Assembly: GCF_014217805.1 (NCBI RefSeq)
Contig: NZ_CP055156.1
Location: 1,674,001 to 1,738,000, forward strand
DNA from: Adhaeribacter swui
GTDB lineage: Bacteria > Bacteroidota > Bacteroidia > Cytophagales > Hymenobacteraceae
Reading direction: 5' to 3'
Length of the DNA stretch: 64,000 nucleotides
This document shows, piece after piece, positions 63,476 to 64,000 of the stretch; within the stretch, counting starts at the first letter, position 1; the number at the start of each line of letters is the position of its first letter. The notes below the pieces were generated by a model that had not been told where the DNA came from, made no database searches, and saw nothing but the letters and a program-made list of their open reading frames with translations. A program made the position numbers and the translations under genes.

Positions 63476-64000
63476 ATGTACTTGAGCCAGCCCGAAGCTA
63501 TCATAAGAACCAGTAAAGCGCCCTGGATTATCTCGGGCAGTTTTATAGGATTACTACTGGCGTGTTATTTTTTATGGCCCGCCTTTCAGGAAACCATCAA
63601 CGAAGCCTGGCAGGTATTAACCAGCGGCGATCAAGAACGCATTTCCAGGTGGGTGAGTCAGTTTGGCTTTTGGGGACCCGTGTTTATAATCGGGTTTATG
63701 GTAGCACAAATGTTTCTGGTGGTGGTAAACGTGGTAGCCTTAATGGTTGTAGCGGTATTGGCCTACGGACCGGTATGGGGTTCGGTCATTTCTATCGGGG
63801 GCATTTTTGTAGCTTCTACGGTGGGGTACTTGCTCGGTCGCGGCTTAGGTCCGGCTACCATTGGCAAATTTTTAGGCGCCAAAACCCAGGAGAAAGTAGC
63901 CGAACAGGTAGAGCGTTACGGCATATGGGCGGTAGTGCTGGCCCGTATCTCTCCTATTATCTCCAACGATGCCATTAGTATTGTAGCCGGTATTGTGCGA
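63476..64000 (+). CDS. TVP38/TMEM64 (DedA-like VTT domain) membrane protein, 3' end outside the window
   Basis: The frame starts at ATG 63476 and is open for 175 codons to the window edge. An initial helix (about 17-36) is followed by helices from about 65-105 and a loop with GRGLGPATIGKFL, then YGIWAVVLARISPIISNDA, which holds the Arg-x-x-P motif of VTT-domain proteins. These inner-membrane proteins are involved in lipid or proton-linked transport. The C-terminus is missing, so the number of helices is unknown. A shorter out-of-frame reading inside this gene is not real. Confidence 0.87.
   Translation, partial: MYLSQPEAIIRTSKAPWIISGSFIGLLLACYFLWPAFQETINEAWQVLTSGDQERISRWVSQFGFWGPVFIIGFMVAQMFLVVVNVVALMVVAVLAYGPVWGSVISIGGIFVASTVGYLLGRGLGPATIGKFLGAKTQEKVAEQVERYGIWAVVLARISPIISNDAISIVAGIVR

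Noticed and set aside
63562-63978. 138-codon plus-strand frame near the window end
   Set aside because: It is out of frame with the clear TVP38/TMEM64 reading that starts at 63476.

Overview
The window looks like chromosomal DNA of a member of the Bacteroidota, most likely the Cytophagales family Hymenobacteraceae (an Adhaeribacter-like genome is my guess from gene content; it cannot be proven here). Support: outer-membrane receptors with an N-terminal CarboxypepD_reg-like domain, an expansion of large MacB/FtsX-type ABC permeases, an AraC-FlgO-TPR regulator, and Bacteroidota-type promoters (TTTG, 19-bp spacer, TAnnTTTG) in front of tex and nhaA. No rRNA, tRNA or CRISPR array was seen.

Layout. 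1-7291 (minus strand): two FtsX permeases, then a membrane-anchored AraC/TPR regulator. 7292-8286: a repeat-rich gap. 8287-14819 (plus): ankyrin lipoprotein, acyltransferase, small lipoprotein, outer-membrane beta-barrel receptor, nhaA. 14992-20472 (minus): STAS/SEC14-like protein, Oar-like TonB receptor, DUF4097 protein. 21277-32998 (minus): a likely operon, read from high to low coordinates as HlyD adaptor, NTF2-like protein, ABC ATPase, three FtsX permeases, and a serine hydrolase with a CBM48-like domain. 33316-34653: MFS transporter. 34775-37022: a mobile/foreign patch with a REP-associated transposase between inverted REP palindromes, then an AT-rich GIY-YIG gene cut by an in-frame TGA. 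37155-44745: tex, small proteins, a sigma-54 (NtrC-type) regulator and a convergent hybrid histidine kinase. 45425-64000: metabolic and envelope genes including a GH3 enzyme, an aminotransferase, a metallopeptidase/propeller/barrel protein, a vitamin K-dependent carboxylase-like HTTM protein, an M28 peptidase, NUDIX and HAD enzymes, an ArsR-SRPBCC pair with a clear double operator, an M48-like protease and, cut by the window edge, a TVP38/TMEM64 protein.

How the parts fit. Five FtsX permeases share only one visible ATPase. The two permease loci carry the same promoter architecture: an identical 18-bp element 61-62 bp upstream of a sigma-54-like -24/-12 box. This suggests co-regulation by an NtrC-type activator; a candidate (40806-42137) lies about 8 kb away. 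Families of short intergenic repeats link distant gaps, some in inverted orientation about 50 kb apart. The REP palindromes around the transposase recur upstream of tex and beyond the aminotransferase.
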